A stretch of 57,359 bases of DNA from MGBC163016 sp964462135 (GCA_964462135.1 CAYWWK010000012.1:1-57359), one strand, 5' to 3'; positions 17,960 through 27,543 are shown, counted from the stretch's first letter. Numbers and translations are program-made. Notes: generated from the letters alone by a model not told the origin.

Positions 17960-20900
17960 ATGAACGATGATGGTCTCCATGGCATAGAAGGGCTCCGTGC
18001 GCAGCGGGTTCGCTGCATTGCCACCTCCTTCGCAAGCGCGATCGCCATCTGCGCTCAATGCCTTTCATTGAGCTTTGCGGTCACTTCGCTGTGGCGCGGC
18101 TCGTCTTTGGAAGAGGTTGCACCTTTTTTGATCCTGTTCTTCGACTGCTTCATCACCCGTCTTGGCATTGCTGCTCTCGAGGACTTCCTGTGCCATCGGT
18201 TTGCCGAGAGGCTCAGCATCCGGTTGGAGAAGGAATACCTGGCCTGCCTGGGTGAGGCGGGACCGGCCCTCGTTCAGCGCTTTGGCCAGGCGGCCAGCAT
18301 CCTCTGCGCAACCGCTGATGTGGCGAAGGTGAAGGACTATGTCTCCGAGGTCATCCCCAAGCAGGTGGCCATGGTGGTCATACCCCTGGTCCTCTGCATC
18401 GCCATCATGGGGCTTGATGCGATCAGTGGCGTCATCGTGCTCATCTGCTTTCCCTTCATCGTCATCTTCATGCGTCTTGTCGGGCACACCGCTTCTGACG
18501 ATGCCGCACGGCGCCACGGTGGATTCGCGCAGATGTCCGATCATTTCATGGATGCCTTGCGGGGATTGTCCACGTTGCGGCTCTTCAATCGTGCCAAGGG
18601 CTACGGCCATGCGGTATTCGTCGCTTCGGAAGAGTACCGCAGACAAGTGGTGCGCACATTGCGCACCGCAACGCTTTCAAGCACCGTTCTTGACCTGTTT
18701 GCGACGGGAGGCCTGGCGGCGGTGGCCATCATGTTGGGATTCCGCATGGTTGAAGGGCAGATCGCCTTCTTCCCTGCATTGAGTGTCCTGCTGCTCGTTC
18801 CCGAGTTCTTCATTCCCATTCGCAGATTCGCCAAGGGTTTCCATGCCAGTCTTGAGGGAAAGGCCGCTTTGGGCCACGTGCGCAATGCCGTCGAATTCGC
18901 GCGCGAAGGAGAATCGCTTTCGATTGAGTTCGAGACCATCGAAAACGAATCAGCGCTCCTGCGATCGCTCAGACATCCGGGATGTCCCCGAATCGCCTTC
19001 AAGGATGTTGATTTCTCCTATGGTCGCCAAGGGCATACCCTCAAGCATGTCAGTTTCGATCTTGGCGATGCCCGTCTGGTGGTCGTGACGGGGCCAAGCG
19101 GGGCGGGCAAGTCGACCTTGCTTGACATCATCGCTGGATTCAGGAGCCCATCCAGTGGCTGCATCGCCATCAATGGCGAGGATGCCCAGACGCTGAAGCG
19201 TCCTGAATGGCATGAAAAGGTCATCTACATCCCACAGCGTCCATACATCTTCAATGCAACGCTCAAGGAGAACGTGACCCTCATGAATCCCCAGGCGACG
19301 GACGGATGCGTTGAAAGGGCTTTGGATCAGGTTGGCTTGGGCTACTTGATCAGGCAGGAAAGCGGACTTGACATGATGGTTGGTGAGGGAGCGCGTCCCC
19401 TGTCGGGAGGAGAGGCGCATCGGGTGGCATTGGCCAGGGCTCTGGTCGCCCCCGACAGAAGCGTTGTCGTGCTGGATGAGCCTACGGCCCATCTGGATGT
19501 CCTCACAGAGCATGATCTGCAGCGAACGCTTCGTGAGGCGTTTCGAGGGAAGCTGGTCATCCTTGCCACCCATCGGATGCAGTGGAGGGGACTGGCTGAT
19601 ATGAATCTCGTCGTTGGGGATGGGACGGTGAGTGTGTTGCCAGCTGTCAATGATCCTGTCTGCTTCGATGAGGATACGCGTTGGCTCTTGGACCGGATGC
19701 TTGTCCATGGACGGAACGGATCGCATGCTTCCTCAATGAGGGTTTCAACTGGAGTCACCCCGGTCCCTTCTCCGCCTGATGGCCATCCAGAAGGGAGCAG
19801 TGCCACCTCACGAGGCATCCCGCGGCTCTTGCGCGCATTGATGCATGAGCATCGTGGAAAGGCGATCCTCTCCATCCTGCTTTCGGTCATTGCCGCTCTC
19901 TTCGCGTCGGCTTTGATGTTCACGTCTGGCTATATGATCTCCTTGGCGGCCGCTATTTCCCTTACCGTGCTCGCGTTGCATCTGCCATCACTGCTTGTGC
20001 GCGTTTTCGGGGTGGGGAAGCCGTTGATCGACTACGTCGAACGGCTCATGAGTCACGATTGGGTCTTGCGCTCCACCAGCCTGATGCGAAAGAGGCTTTT
20101 CGAGGCGATCGAGCACAGTGCGGGGTCCCGTCGTACCTTCAAGCTGGGCGATGCGCTGGCAACGCTTTCCGAAGACATCGCCTCTGCGCAGGATCTCTTC
20201 TTGAGATGCGCCTTTCCGCTGATCACCTCCATGCTTTTGGTGGTGATCGTGTCCATCTTGGCCGTCTTCGTCTCTCCTCTGCTGGGAGGTGTCCTTTTCA
20301 TTCTGTTCCTGATTGCGACGATATGCCTGGGAATCGCGGGAATGGTGAAGGATGGCGCCCGGGAGGAGAGGCTTGCCAAGATGGTAGACGGTCTGTATAC
20401 CCAGCTCACCGACCATGTGATGGGGATACGCGATGTGATCCTGTCAGGTCGTGGATGCTCCTTCGCAGAGCGAGTCGCCCAGGCGCAGGAACAGGTCGCT
20501 CGGCAGGAACGGGTGCTTGAAGCGCACCAGCGCCTGCGGACCTTCGCGTGCCAGGCGCTGATGGGGCTCGCGGTGATCGTCTGCCTCGTGTGGGGAGCCT
20601 TGGCATTTGCGCCGATTCCCCCAGCATTCCCGCTTCCCCAATGGCTTCTGGAAGGGCCGCTGGCGAATCTGCTTTCCATGGCAGCGCCTCTCAATGAGGT
20701 GCCCTGGCCTCCCAATTGGATAGCGGCCTTCGCCATCTGCCTCTTTCCCTTGATCGAGTTCTTCCTGCCAGCCACGAATGGGTTTTTGAAGGGGAGGATT
20801 GCCTATCAGGGGGTGGAGAGGCTCTCGTCGCTCATCGGGTCAGATGCCAACGGATGCGACTCGCCCCCACGCGCTGCCTTCCCCATGCCCAAGGACGATC

Positions 20901-21568
20901 ATCATGCCGTGGAGGCGGAAAAGCTGGTGGTGGTCTTCCCGGATTGCGCCTCACCGGTGATACAGGAGATGGATCTGTCCATCAGGAAGGGCAGCATGAC
21001 TGCCATCATGGGCCTGAGCGGGGCCGGCAAGACCACCTTGGCGAAGGTGATGGCCGGTATGATCCCTCCCAGCTCAGGGACTATCCGCATTCAAGGCAGT
21101 GTGGGATTGATCGAACAGGATGCATACGTCTTTCACAAGACGCTTAGGGAGAACCTGTTGATCGCCAATGGACGCGCGACCGACGGACAGCTCCAATCGG
21201 TTTTGGAGCAGGTGGGGCTTGCCAGTCTGCTCGAGCGTCTGCCGGAGGGGCTTGACAGCGTGCTGGCGGCAGACGGGCAGGATGTGTCAGGCGGGGAGGC
21301 CTGCAGGATCACCGTTGCCCGTGCCCTGCTGGCTGGATTCGACGTCGTCATATTCGATGAACCGTTCCGAGCTCTCGATCCCGGAACCGAGCAGTCGGTT
21401 CTGGATACCATTCAGGAGACCCTGCACGACAGGACGGTGATCATCGTCACCCATCATACCCAAGACATCAAGCGTTTCGACGATGTCGTCTTCGTGACCA
21501 GAGATGACCCCTTTCCCGAGAATGGACTGGGCCAGGACAGGGAAGGCCGCGGGAGTTCCACTCTTTGA
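17960..21568 (+). CDS. cydDC: Fused CydDC-type thiol reductant ABC exporter
   Basis: This 1202-residue protein contains two full ABC half-transporters in tandem, each with membrane helices then an ATPase. The first ATPase has Walker A GPSGAGKS near residue 380, signature LSGGEAHR and Walker B VVVLDEPTAHLD. The second has Walker A GLSGAGKT near 1020, signature VSGGEACR and VVIFDEPFRALD. In the known family CydD and CydC export cysteine and glutathione needed for cytochrome bd assembly; fused forms occur in actinobacteria. No cydAB is in the window. An open frame extends further upstream, but it overlaps the DUF2344 gene, so the ATG at 17960 is preferred. Confidence 0.87.
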   Translation: MNDDGLHGIEGLRAQRVRCIATSFASAIAICAQCLSLSFAVTSLWRGSSLEEVAPFLILFFDCFITRLGIAALEDFLCHRFAERLSIRLEKEYLACLGEAGPALVQRFGQAASILCATADVAKVKDYVSEVIPKQVAMVVIPLVLCIAIMGLDAISGVIVLICFPFIVIFMRLVGHTASDDAARRHGGFAQMSDHFMDALRGLSTLRLFNRAKGYGHAVFVASEEYRRQVVRTLRTATLSSTVLDLFATGGLAAVAIMLGFRMVEGQIAFFPALSVLLLVPEFFIPIRRFAKGFHASLEGKAALGHVRNAVEFAREGESLSIEFETIENESALLRSLRHPGCPRIAFKDVDFSYGRQGHTLKHVSFDLGDARLVVVTGPSGAGKSTLLDIIAGFRSPSSGCIAINGEDAQTLKRPEWHEKVIYIPQRPYIFNATLKENVTLMNPQATDGCVERALDQVGLGYLIRQESGLDMMVGEGARPLSGGEAHRVALARALVAPDRSVVVLDEPTAHLDVLTEHDLQRTLREAFRGKLVILATHRMQWRGLADMNLVVGDGTVSVLPAVNDPVCFDEDTRWLLDRMLVHGRNGSHASSMRVSTGVTPVPSPPDGHPEGSSATSRGIPRLLRALMHEHRGKAILSILLSVIAALFASALMFTSGYMISLAAAISLTVLALHLPSLLVRVFGVGKPLIDYVERLMSHDWVLRSTSLMRKRLFEAIEHSAGSRRTFKLGDALATLSEDIASAQDLFLRCAFPLITSMLLVVIVSILAVFVSPLLGGVLFILFLIATICLGIAGMVKDGAREERLAKMVDGLYTQLTDHVMGIRDVILSGRGCSFAERVAQAQEQVARQERVLEAHQRLRTFACQALMGLAVIVCLVWGALAFAPIPPAFPLPQWLLEGPLANLLSMAAPLNEVPWPPNWIAAFAICLFPLIEFFLPATNGFLKGRIAYQGVERLSSLIGSDANGCDSPPRAAFPMPKDDHHAVEAEKLVVVFPDCASPVIQEMDLSIRKGSMTAIMGLSGAGKTTLAKVMAGMIPPSSGTIRIQGSVGLIEQDAYVFHKTLRENLLIANGRATDGQLQSVLEQVGLASLLERLPEGLDSVLAADGQDVSGGEACRITVARALLAGFDVVIFDEPFRALDPGTEQSVLDTIQETLHDRTVIIVTHHTQDIKRFDDVVFVTRDDPFPENGLGQDREGRGSSTL

Positions 21569-21572
21569 GGTG

Positions 21573-22013
21573 CTATCCGTTGCTTTCCAGGGCTCTGAAT
21601 CGAACCGACAGCTCGTCATCCAACGTTTCGATCCGATGCGTGGGAACAACGGGAGCCAAAGGACACGCCGCTGCCGCTCTGCCCACCTGCCTGTGGCATC
21701 CAGGCTGCCCGATACGCAAGGCGATGTCGGTGCAGGTGCAGGTCTGACCATAGGGGATTGCCTCCACTGCCTTCCATACCGCCTGTTCGAATGGGGTTCC
21801 TCCCATGGCGAGAGGCAGATCGAACACACGTCTCTTCCCTGAGAGGTATTCCAGAAGCTCGTTCGCGCATCGATTCGTGAACGAGCTTGGATTGTGATCG
21901 GACGATGTGCGTTGGGGATGCTTTCCCATAAACGAGATCTCGCAGAGCCTTCCATCCTCTTCCCTGATGAGTATCTTTCCGAGGGGGGAGACGTAGACGT
22001 TGCTGGATCCCAT
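21573..22013 (-). CDS. Alkyltransferase-like protein lacking the active-site cysteine
   Basis: The C-terminal half resembles O6-methylguanine-DNA methyltransferases (Ogt/MGMT). It shows TPFEQAVWKAVEAIPYGQT, then a QPGCHRQVGRA segment matching the RAVGxA motif with its Arg kept, then VVPTHRIETLDDELS. That last segment aligns to PCHRV, but the acceptor Cys is Thr. The usual Asn before it and the Tyr after IPYG are also missing, and the family's last 20 or so residues are shortened. This suggests an alkyltransferase-like sensor or a decaying gene, not an active repair enzyme. The ATG at 22013 has a GAGAGGA upstream. A TTG at 22052 is an alternative. Confidence 0.72.
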   Translation of the reverse strand: MGSSNVYVSPLGKILIREEDGRLCEISFMGKHPQRTSSDHNPSSFTNRCANELLEYLSGKRRVFDLPLAMGGTPFEQAVWKAVEAIPYGQTCTCTDIALRIGQPGCHRQVGRAAAACPLAPVVPTHRIETLDDELSVRFRALESNG

Positions 22014-22119
22014 GGAAACCCGATCCTCTCTAGGCAGATGCAAGGCTGACAAAACTGTATCATAGTCGGTGAGTGAACATTGGCGTCGGAGGACTTCGAT
22101 GCATATTCAAGGAGGGATC

Positions 22120-22794
22120 GTGTCGAAACGACTGCTCATAGCGCCATCCATCCTTTCGGCGGATTTCGGAGACATCGATCATGCGGTTCGTCTCATTGAA
22201 CAGTCAGGGGCGGACTGGGTCCATATCGATGTGATGGATGGTCACTTCGTACCCAACATCACCATGGGAGTGCCTCTCGTGCAGGCGCTTCGCCGCACGA
22301 CCTCGCAGGTGCTTGATGCGCATCTGATGGTGTCGAACCCTGTGCGGCAGATTCCATGGTTTCTGGAGGCCGGGGCCGATGTCATCACCTTCCATAGGGA
22401 AGCGGTGTCTGAAGAGGAGGCGCGTCAGGCGATTGACCTCATCCGCGCGGGAGGCGCGAAAGCGGGCATCTCGGTCAAGCCTGGCACTGATCTCTCTGAA
22501 ATCGCTGACTTTGTGGGATGCGTGGACATGGTGCTGGTGATGAGCGTTGAGCCGGGATTCTCCGGGCAGTCGTTCATCGCTGGCTCGGAGAAGAGGGTCG
22601 CCCACATCCGCCAGTTGGCCCAATCGTGCAATGCCGGGATGCTCATCCAGGTCGACGGCGGCATCGGCGAGGCGACGGTGGGTGCTGTGGCGCGGGCGGG
22701 GGCTGACTGCGTCGTCTGTGGGAACGCCTTTTTCAAGGCCGATGACCCTCTGAAGGTACCGTCTTGTCTGAGATGCAATGCGGAAGGGGAGTGA
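22120..22794 (+). CDS. rpe: Ribulose-phosphate 3-epimerase
   Basis: Rpe interconverts ribulose 5-phosphate and xylulose 5-phosphate in the pentose phosphate pathway. The family opening is RLLIAPSILSADFGDI. It is followed by WVHIDVMDGHFVPNITMG, which contains the metal-binding His and catalytic Asp, then DAHLMVSNP. Later come VLVMSVEPGFSGQSFI and VDGGIGEATV, the phosphate-binding loop. I chose the GTG at 22120 because AAGGAGG (22109-22115) precedes it and the protein then begins as usual. An ATG at 22099 has GGAGGA and is an alternative. The stop is two bases before the next gene. Confidence 0.93.
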   Translation: MSKRLLIAPSILSADFGDIDHAVRLIEQSGADWVHIDVMDGHFVPNITMGVPLVQALRRTTSQVLDAHLMVSNPVRQIPWFLEAGADVITFHREAVSEEEARQAIDLIRAGGAKAGISVKPGTDLSEIADFVGCVDMVLVMSVEPGFSGQSFIAGSEKRVAHIRQLAQSCNAGMLIQVDGGIGEATVGAVARAGADCVVCGNAFFKADDPLKVPSCLRCNAEGE

Positions 22795-22796
22795 AG

Positions 22797-24005
22797 ATGC
22801 CTGAGAGGGAAGAGCCCTACCGTTATTTCGACTACGCTGCCACCGCACCGCTGTCATATGAAGCTTTAGAGGCTATGGAACCCTATCTGACGGCAGGCCC
22901 CTGTTCCATCAGGGGAAATGGCAATCCCAATTCCCTGTCGCGCCCCGGACGGGAGGCGTTCAAGGCGCTCGAGGGCGCCCGAAGGAGTCTGGCATCCTCT
23001 GTGGGGGCTGCCCGTCCCGACGAGATCATCTTCACCTCTGGGGCCACAGAGGCTGACAATGCCGCTATCCAGGGTATGGCGAAGAGCGCCTTTTATGAAC
23101 GTGAGCGACGGATGAACGGGACGTTCACTCCCCATGTGATAACCTCCCAGATCGAGCACGATGCCGTTTTGAATCCGGTGCAGCAGTTGAGCGCTGAGGG
23201 TTTCGAAGTCACCTGTCTCAAGCCTGATCGGGATGGCTTCGTCACCGTGCGCTCCCTCGCGCAGGCTCTCCGACCGGAGACGGTGCTGGTGAGCATCCAG
23301 ACAGCCAATTCGGAGATCGGCTCCGTGCAATCGATCCAGCAGCTGGCAGCATGTGCCCATGAAGCAGGTGCTCTGTTCCATACGGATGCCGTGCAGGCGT
23401 TCGGCAAGGTCCCCATCGACGTGCGCCACTTGGATGTGGACGCCGCCTCGTTCTCATCGCACAAGATAGGCGGTCCCTATGGCATAGGGGCTCTCTATCT
23501 CAAGCGCCGCACTCCTTTCTCTGCATTCATTCTGGGAGGCGGTCAGGAGGGCGGGCGTCGCAGCGGTACGCAGAATCTCTGCGGTTCGGTCGGATTCGCA
23601 GCGGCGGCTTCGGCCGCCACTGCCGATGTGGAGGCCGAAAGCGCGCGTCTGCGTCTCATGCGGGATCGTCTCTATGAGCGACTCTGCGCCTTCGACCGCA
23701 TTCAGGCGGCCGTTGACTGTCCGGCGCAAAGCAGGGATTTCCTGCCCAATGTGGTTTGCGTTCTCATCGAGGGCATAGAAAGCCAGACGGCGGTGCTTCG
23801 TTTCGATGCGTTGGGATTTGCGGTTTCAGGAGGAAGCGCATGCTCCTCAGCAAGCCTGGAACCAAGCCATGTTCTCAGCGCCTGTGGCATCCGTGCGGAT
23901 GATGCCCAAACCCAGTTGCGCATCTCCTTCGGAAGATATACCACTGACGATGATGTTGAGGCATTGCTGAGAGCCGTGCCGAAGGTGCTGGAATGGAAAG
24001 GTTGA
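22797..24005 (+). CDS. Cysteine desulfurase (NifS/IscS-like)
   Basis: This is a PLP-dependent class V aminotransferase-fold enzyme that releases sulfur from cysteine for Fe-S clusters or tRNA thiolation. It starts near YFDYAATAPLSYEAL. The PLP lysine is Lys223 in SSHKIGGPYG, and the persulfide cysteine is Cys349 in SGGSACSSAS. GRRSGTQNLCG follows the PLP domain. The short SACSS loop is the IscS/NifS-type arrangement. Start: ATG with AAGGGGA six bases upstream, two bases after rpe. No IscU or ThiI homologue is nearby, so the recipient of sulfur is unknown. Confidence 0.92.
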   Translation: MPEREEPYRYFDYAATAPLSYEALEAMEPYLTAGPCSIRGNGNPNSLSRPGREAFKALEGARRSLASSVGAARPDEIIFTSGATEADNAAIQGMAKSAFYERERRMNGTFTPHVITSQIEHDAVLNPVQQLSAEGFEVTCLKPDRDGFVTVRSLAQALRPETVLVSIQTANSEIGSVQSIQQLAACAHEAGALFHTDAVQAFGKVPIDVRHLDVDAASFSSHKIGGPYGIGALYLKRRTPFSAFILGGGQEGGRRSGTQNLCGSVGFAAAASAATADVEAESARLRLMRDRLYERLCAFDRIQAAVDCPAQSRDFLPNVVCVLIEGIESQTAVLRFDALGFAVSGGSACSSASLEPSHVLSACGIRADDAQTQLRISFGRYTTDDDVEALLRAVPKVLEWKG

Positions 24006-24012
24006 TGCATTG

Positions 24013-24828
24013 ATGGAGTTGGTGAACACGCATTGCCATACCGGGTTCTGCGGTCATGCGGAAGGAGAAGTGGCCGAATACGTTGCCGAAGCGCTTGCAG
24101 CGGGCCTGTCCACGCTGGCCTTCACGGACCATTTTCCGCTTTCCAAGGCGTTCGATCCCGATGATTATCTTTCGGTGCCACCTGACCAGATGCAGCGCTA
24201 CCGGCACGATGTCCTGGAGGCCCGTGCGGATCATCCGGAAATGGAGATCCTCTTCGGCATTGAACTTGATTATCTGGGGGCGGATGATGATCGGGGCATC
24301 GTCCAGGCTGACTTGGATGAATTCGATGTCATCCTGGGTTCGGTCCACTTCGTCGATCGCTGGCCGTTCGATGACCCTGCCCAGCGCCATCGCTGGCAAG
24401 AGCCGGGAGCGGCAGATGAGATATGGCGCAGATACATCGAGCTGTGGTGCGAGGCTGCTGCTGACACCTCGCTTCGCTTCGACATCATGTCCCATCCTGA
24501 CCTGGCAAAGAAGTTCGCGTACTTTCCGTCATTTGATCTGGTGCCGTTCTATCAACAGATGGCCGAGGCAGCCCGAGCGGGTGGACGCATGGTCGAGCTC
24601 AATACCTCAGGATCGTACTACGCCTGCAAGCAGCCCTTTCCGGCTCCTGATCTGCTTGCAGCGTTCGCCCATGCTGAGGTTCCCTGCACGGTGGGTACTG
24701 ATGCCCATCTGCCGAAGAACGTTGCCCGTGACATCACCCTTGGGTATCAGTTGATGCAAGAAGCAGGTTACAAGTGCGTGACCGTGCCGACGATTGACCG
24801 AGATAGGCGTAGCATCACCTTTGTTTGA
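24013..24828 (+). CDS. PHP-domain histidinol-phosphatase family protein
   Basis: The PHP phosphoesterase fold is clear. The N-terminal metal motif NTHCHTGFCGHAEG is followed by LAFTDHFP, then FGIELDYLG, ILGSVHFVD, DIMSHPDLAKKF and a terminal TDAH. These are the usual metal ligands. The pattern matches HisJ-type histidinol-phosphatases, but no other histidine genes are present, so the physiological substrate is uncertain. The 271-residue length is normal. The ATG at 24013 follows the previous stop by seven bases. Confidence 0.86.
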   Translation: MELVNTHCHTGFCGHAEGEVAEYVAEALAAGLSTLAFTDHFPLSKAFDPDDYLSVPPDQMQRYRHDVLEARADHPEMEILFGIELDYLGADDDRGIVQADLDEFDVILGSVHFVDRWPFDDPAQRHRWQEPGAADEIWRRYIELWCEAAADTSLRFDIMSHPDLAKKFAYFPSFDLVPFYQQMAEAARAGGRMVELNTSGSYYACKQPFPAPDLLAAFAHAEVPCTVGTDAHLPKNVARDITLGYQLMQEAGYKCVTVPTIDRDRRSITFV

Positions 24829-24862
24829 AATGCACGCCTGAAGAGGAGCAAGGAGTCTTCCC

Positions 24863-25831
24863 ATGACCAAAGACAAGAAGCACAAGAAGGAGAATGGGGC
24901 AGCGTCAAAGGGCGGCAAGCAGCAGAAGAAGGCGGCGAAGGCGCTTGCATCCGCCACCGATGCCATCATCAAGCAGGGTTCGCGCATCCTTGCCAAGTCT
25001 GACAAGGCGCTCACGGTGGGGGGATTGGAACGATTCCTCCTGAAGCTGTTCCCTGCCGATACGGCTGAGGACTGGGATCGGTGGGGGCTTTTGGTGGGAG
25101 AGTCGGCATGTCCCATCACGAAGGTCGCCATCGCGCTTGATCCTACCGTTGATGCCATTGAGAAGGCCTCTGCGGCTGGAGCCAACGTCCTTTTGACGCA
25201 TCATCCCGCCTATCTCGAGGCGCCTGATCGCTTCGCACCCGAACGGTCGGTGGCGCTCTGTCCGGGAGCGGGGGTATTCGCCGCCATCAAGCAGGGTGTC
25301 GCGCTCATGAACTTCCATACCAGCTTGGATGTCAGCAAGCAGGCGCAGGTGGTACTCCCCAAACTCCTTGATCTCTCATTCACGGGAAAGGTCCTTGCTC
25401 CTCTCAAGCAGAACCCTCACCTCGGCTATGGATCCATCTGCAAGGTGAATTCCGATGCCTCCTCGGGAGAGACGCTGGCACACATTGCCGCTCGATGCAC
25501 GTCGGTGTTCGGTCGCGCACCGAAGGTATGGGGGAACTTCAGTGCCACCGTCAACCGGGTGGTCTGCGTGACGGGCAGCGCTTCCTCTCTGGGAAGGCTG
25601 GCGTTTCAAGACGGGATAGACTGCATGGTTTGCGGTGAGCTCAAATACCATGAGGCACTGGAGCTTTGCGAAGCGGGTCTGGCCATCATCGAGTTGGGTC
25701 ACGATCTCAGCGAGTTCCCTCTCACTGCCCTCCTGGCCGATGCCGCTGCTGGCTATGGACTCTCCTCCGATGAGATCATCATCCTCGATCAAGCGGAGCG
25801 ATGGTCGTATCCGGAGAGCATTCGTCTCTAG
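24863..25831 (+). CDS. NIF3-like dinuclear metal centre protein (DUF34)
   Basis: The NIF3/DUF34 fold is recognised from its metal ligands. LLTHHPAYL is followed by MNFHTSLDVSKQ, then CGELKYHEALE and IIELGHDLSEFPLTALLADA near the C terminus. The family is often described as GTP cyclohydrolase I type 2-like, but its reaction is unsettled. The first 50 residues are an extra Lys-rich basic segment (KDKKHKKENG onward) not part of the domain. The next gene, a coiled-coil zinc-ribbon protein, is a common neighbour of NIF3. ATG with a nearby GAGGAGCAAGGAG. Confidence 0.9.
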   Translation: MTKDKKHKKENGAASKGGKQQKKAAKALASATDAIIKQGSRILAKSDKALTVGGLERFLLKLFPADTAEDWDRWGLLVGESACPITKVAIALDPTVDAIEKASAAGANVLLTHHPAYLEAPDRFAPERSVALCPGAGVFAAIKQGVALMNFHTSLDVSKQAQVVLPKLLDLSFTGKVLAPLKQNPHLGYGSICKVNSDASSGETLAHIAARCTSVFGRAPKVWGNFSATVNRVVCVTGSASSLGRLAFQDGIDCMVCGELKYHEALELCEAGLAIIELGHDLSEFPLTALLADAAAGYGLSSDEIIILDQAERWSYPESIRL

Positions 25832-25911
25832 GCCAGTTCCGTTCTCTTCCAGATGCGGGGGTTTGCGTTAGAATTGTTCTATCGCGCCCTCGCTTCTCGA
25901 AAGGTGGAACC

Positions 25912-26631
25912 GTGCAGGCAACTCCCACAGAGATCCAATCGCTTCTTGCAGCTCAGCAAGCTGATTTCGACATCATGCATATGACCCAGGCTCTAGAGGA
26001 GCTGCCTCAGCGCCAGGTCATCCTCGATTGCCGCAACAAACGCGCTGCCCTGAAGGACAAGGCCGACAAGGTCGAGGTGCTGAAGAGGGAATCGGTCAAG
26101 AAGCGCACTCGCGTGAAGGATGAGGACGCATCCCTCGAGAAGAAGGAGAAAGGTGTCCAGGCTGCCATCGAAGCTGCTGGCGGCGACTATCGCAATGTGG
26201 AGGCACGCACCAAGGAACTCGATGGCATCTTCCGCCGTCGCCAGGTGCTTGCCGACCAGATTGCCCAGATTGATGCCGAGCATGCGAAGATCGAGCAGCT
26301 GGAGGATCAGGTTTCCCAGGCGATGGAGGCGATAGATGCCTCAGAGGCCGAAGCCACCGATCAGTTCAAGCGCGAGGGAGGGCGCCTCAAGACATCCATC
26401 GCCCAAGCTGAAGACAAGAGGGATAGCCTGTTGGATTCCCTTGCCCCTGAGCTTGCTGCAGCATATCGAGAGGCTTCTGAGCGCATGGGATGCGTGGTGG
26501 TGGGAAGGCTGGAGAGCAACCGATGCGGGGTGTGCCGCGCGGGGATCGATCAAGGGCGCCTCATAGAACTGCGCACGCAGGCGCCCGTTGCTCACTGTCC
26601 TATCTGCAAGCGGCTTCTCATCATAGAGTAG
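25912..26631 (+). CDS. Coiled-coil C4 zinc-ribbon protein
   Basis: The 239-residue protein has a long charged coiled-coil (about residues 10-165, dense in Lys, Glu, Ala and Asp). It ends in a zinc ribbon with CGVC and CPIC pairs and a terminal KRLLIIE. This matches a widespread family of zinc-ribbon proteins found next to NIF3 genes in actinobacteria. No enzymatic motif is seen. The start is GTG at 25912 with AAGGTGG just upstream; an upstream in-frame extension overlaps the NIF3 gene and was not used. A bidirectional hairpin lies 70 bases downstream. Confidence 0.84.
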   Translation: MQATPTEIQSLLAAQQADFDIMHMTQALEELPQRQVILDCRNKRAALKDKADKVEVLKRESVKKRTRVKDEDASLEKKEKGVQAAIEAAGGDYRNVEARTKELDGIFRRRQVLADQIAQIDAEHAKIEQLEDQVSQAMEAIDASEAEATDQFKREGGRLKTSIAQAEDKRDSLLDSLAPELAAAYREASERMGCVVVGRLESNRCGVCRAGIDQGRLIELRTQAPVAHCPICKRLLIIE

Positions 26632-26703
26632 GATTTCGAAAGAAACCGTCCGGTGGTGGTCGTCGTCTTTGCCGCCGCTGCAATCATGGTTCAGTCAACG
26701 CAA

Positions 26704-26739
26704 AAGAGCCCGCAACTGGAATTGCGGGCTCTTCATGCA
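26704..26739 (-). terminator. Intrinsic terminator of rpmB, possibly bidirectional
   Basis: AAGAGCCCGCAA (26704-26715) pairs perfectly with TTGCGGGCTCTT (26722-26733), a 12-bp stem with a six-base loop. On the minus strand it is followed by TTTTGCG, fitting an rpmB terminator. On the plus strand the trailer is weaker (CTTCATGC). It separates two convergent genes. Confidence 0.85.
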
Positions 26740-26766
26740 ACGGGTGTTTCTGATGGGGGATTCGCC

Positions 26767-26958
26767 CTAGGCGCGCTCCACCTTTCCCGCCTTCATGCAG
26801 CTGGTGCAGACACGGGCCTTGCGTACATGGCCATTCTTGTCCTTGATGGTGACCTTCTGCACATTGGGCTTGAATACCCTGTTGGTGACACGGTGGGAAT
26901 GGCTCACGTTGTGTCCGAATGAGGGTTTCTTTCCGCAGACTTCGCATACTTGTGACAT
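26767..26958 (-). CDS. rpmB: Large ribosomal subunit protein bL28
   Basis: This 63-residue protein is bL28 of the 50S subunit. It begins MSQVCEVCGKKPSFGHNVSH and contains a second pair CTSC, the zinc-binding C+ form. SHRVTNRVFKPNVQKV is the typical basic core. It is transcribed opposite to the rest of the cluster, with the Asp23-family gene divergent, as in Firmicutes where rpmB sits next to yloU. On its strand AGGAG precedes the ATG and a TATAGT about 60 bases upstream could be its -10. Confidence 0.95.
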   Translation of the reverse strand: MSQVCEVCGKKPSFGHNVSHSHRVTNRVFKPNVQKVTIKDKNGHVRKARVCTSCMKAGKVERA

Positions 26959-27198
26959 AGCTTGCTCCTATTTGCTCTCAGGGTGAACCTGTTTGGTTTG
27001 CAACAGCAGCGGTAAACTATATCACATATGTTATCCAAGTTGCCAATGTCATCAGTCTTTCGGTTCTGTGAGGTCAGTTTGCGAGGCCTATCCTTACGCT
27101 ATACTGATTCCACCGTCTGCGACAGGCAGCCCATTGGTTGCTGTCCAGAGGAACCATGCACATGAGCGCCCTCGGGCCTTTGCAGAGAAAGGAGCATC

Positions 27199-27543
27199 AT
27201 GGCAGAGAAGATCGCTGGAGAGCTGCACGTTGCCAATGATGTCCTCGCGGATATAGTGGGTTATGCGGCTTTGGAATGCTATGGCGTGGTGGGTATGACC
27301 GCGCCCAATGCGGCAGATGGCTTCGCTAAGCTGCTGCCCACATCGCGCCTGCGTCGCGGCATCGTCGTCACGCCGGAAGAGGAGGGCATCAAGGTCGAAC
27401 TGTATGTGGTGATCGAATACGGTACCAACATCTCCACTGTTTCCCAGAACCTTTCTGATCAAGTCAAGTTCGCCCTCAATGAGTATGCACAGGTTCCCAT
27501 CAGCGAGGTGATCGTGCATGTTCAAGATATCAAGGTAAGGTAG
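27199..27543 (+). CDS. Asp23/Gls24 family (YloU-like) protein
   Basis: The 114-residue protein matches the Asp23/Gls24 family: GELHVANDVLADIVGYAALECYGVVGM, then a central VELYVVIEYGTNISTVSQNLSDQVK. It is small, soluble and without a signal peptide. In Firmicutes the homologue yloU precedes the fatty acid kinase-like yloV, the same order as here. A link to the membrane or to lipid metabolism is inferred from that. Start: ATG with GAAAGGAG upstream. A TATACT at about 27100 is a candidate -10 for the FakA-recG operon. Confidence 0.9.
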   Translation: MAEKIAGELHVANDVLADIVGYAALECYGVVGMTAPNAADGFAKLLPTSRLRRGIVVTPEEEGIKVELYVVIEYGTNISTVSQNLSDQVKFALNEYAQVPISEVIVHVQDIKVR

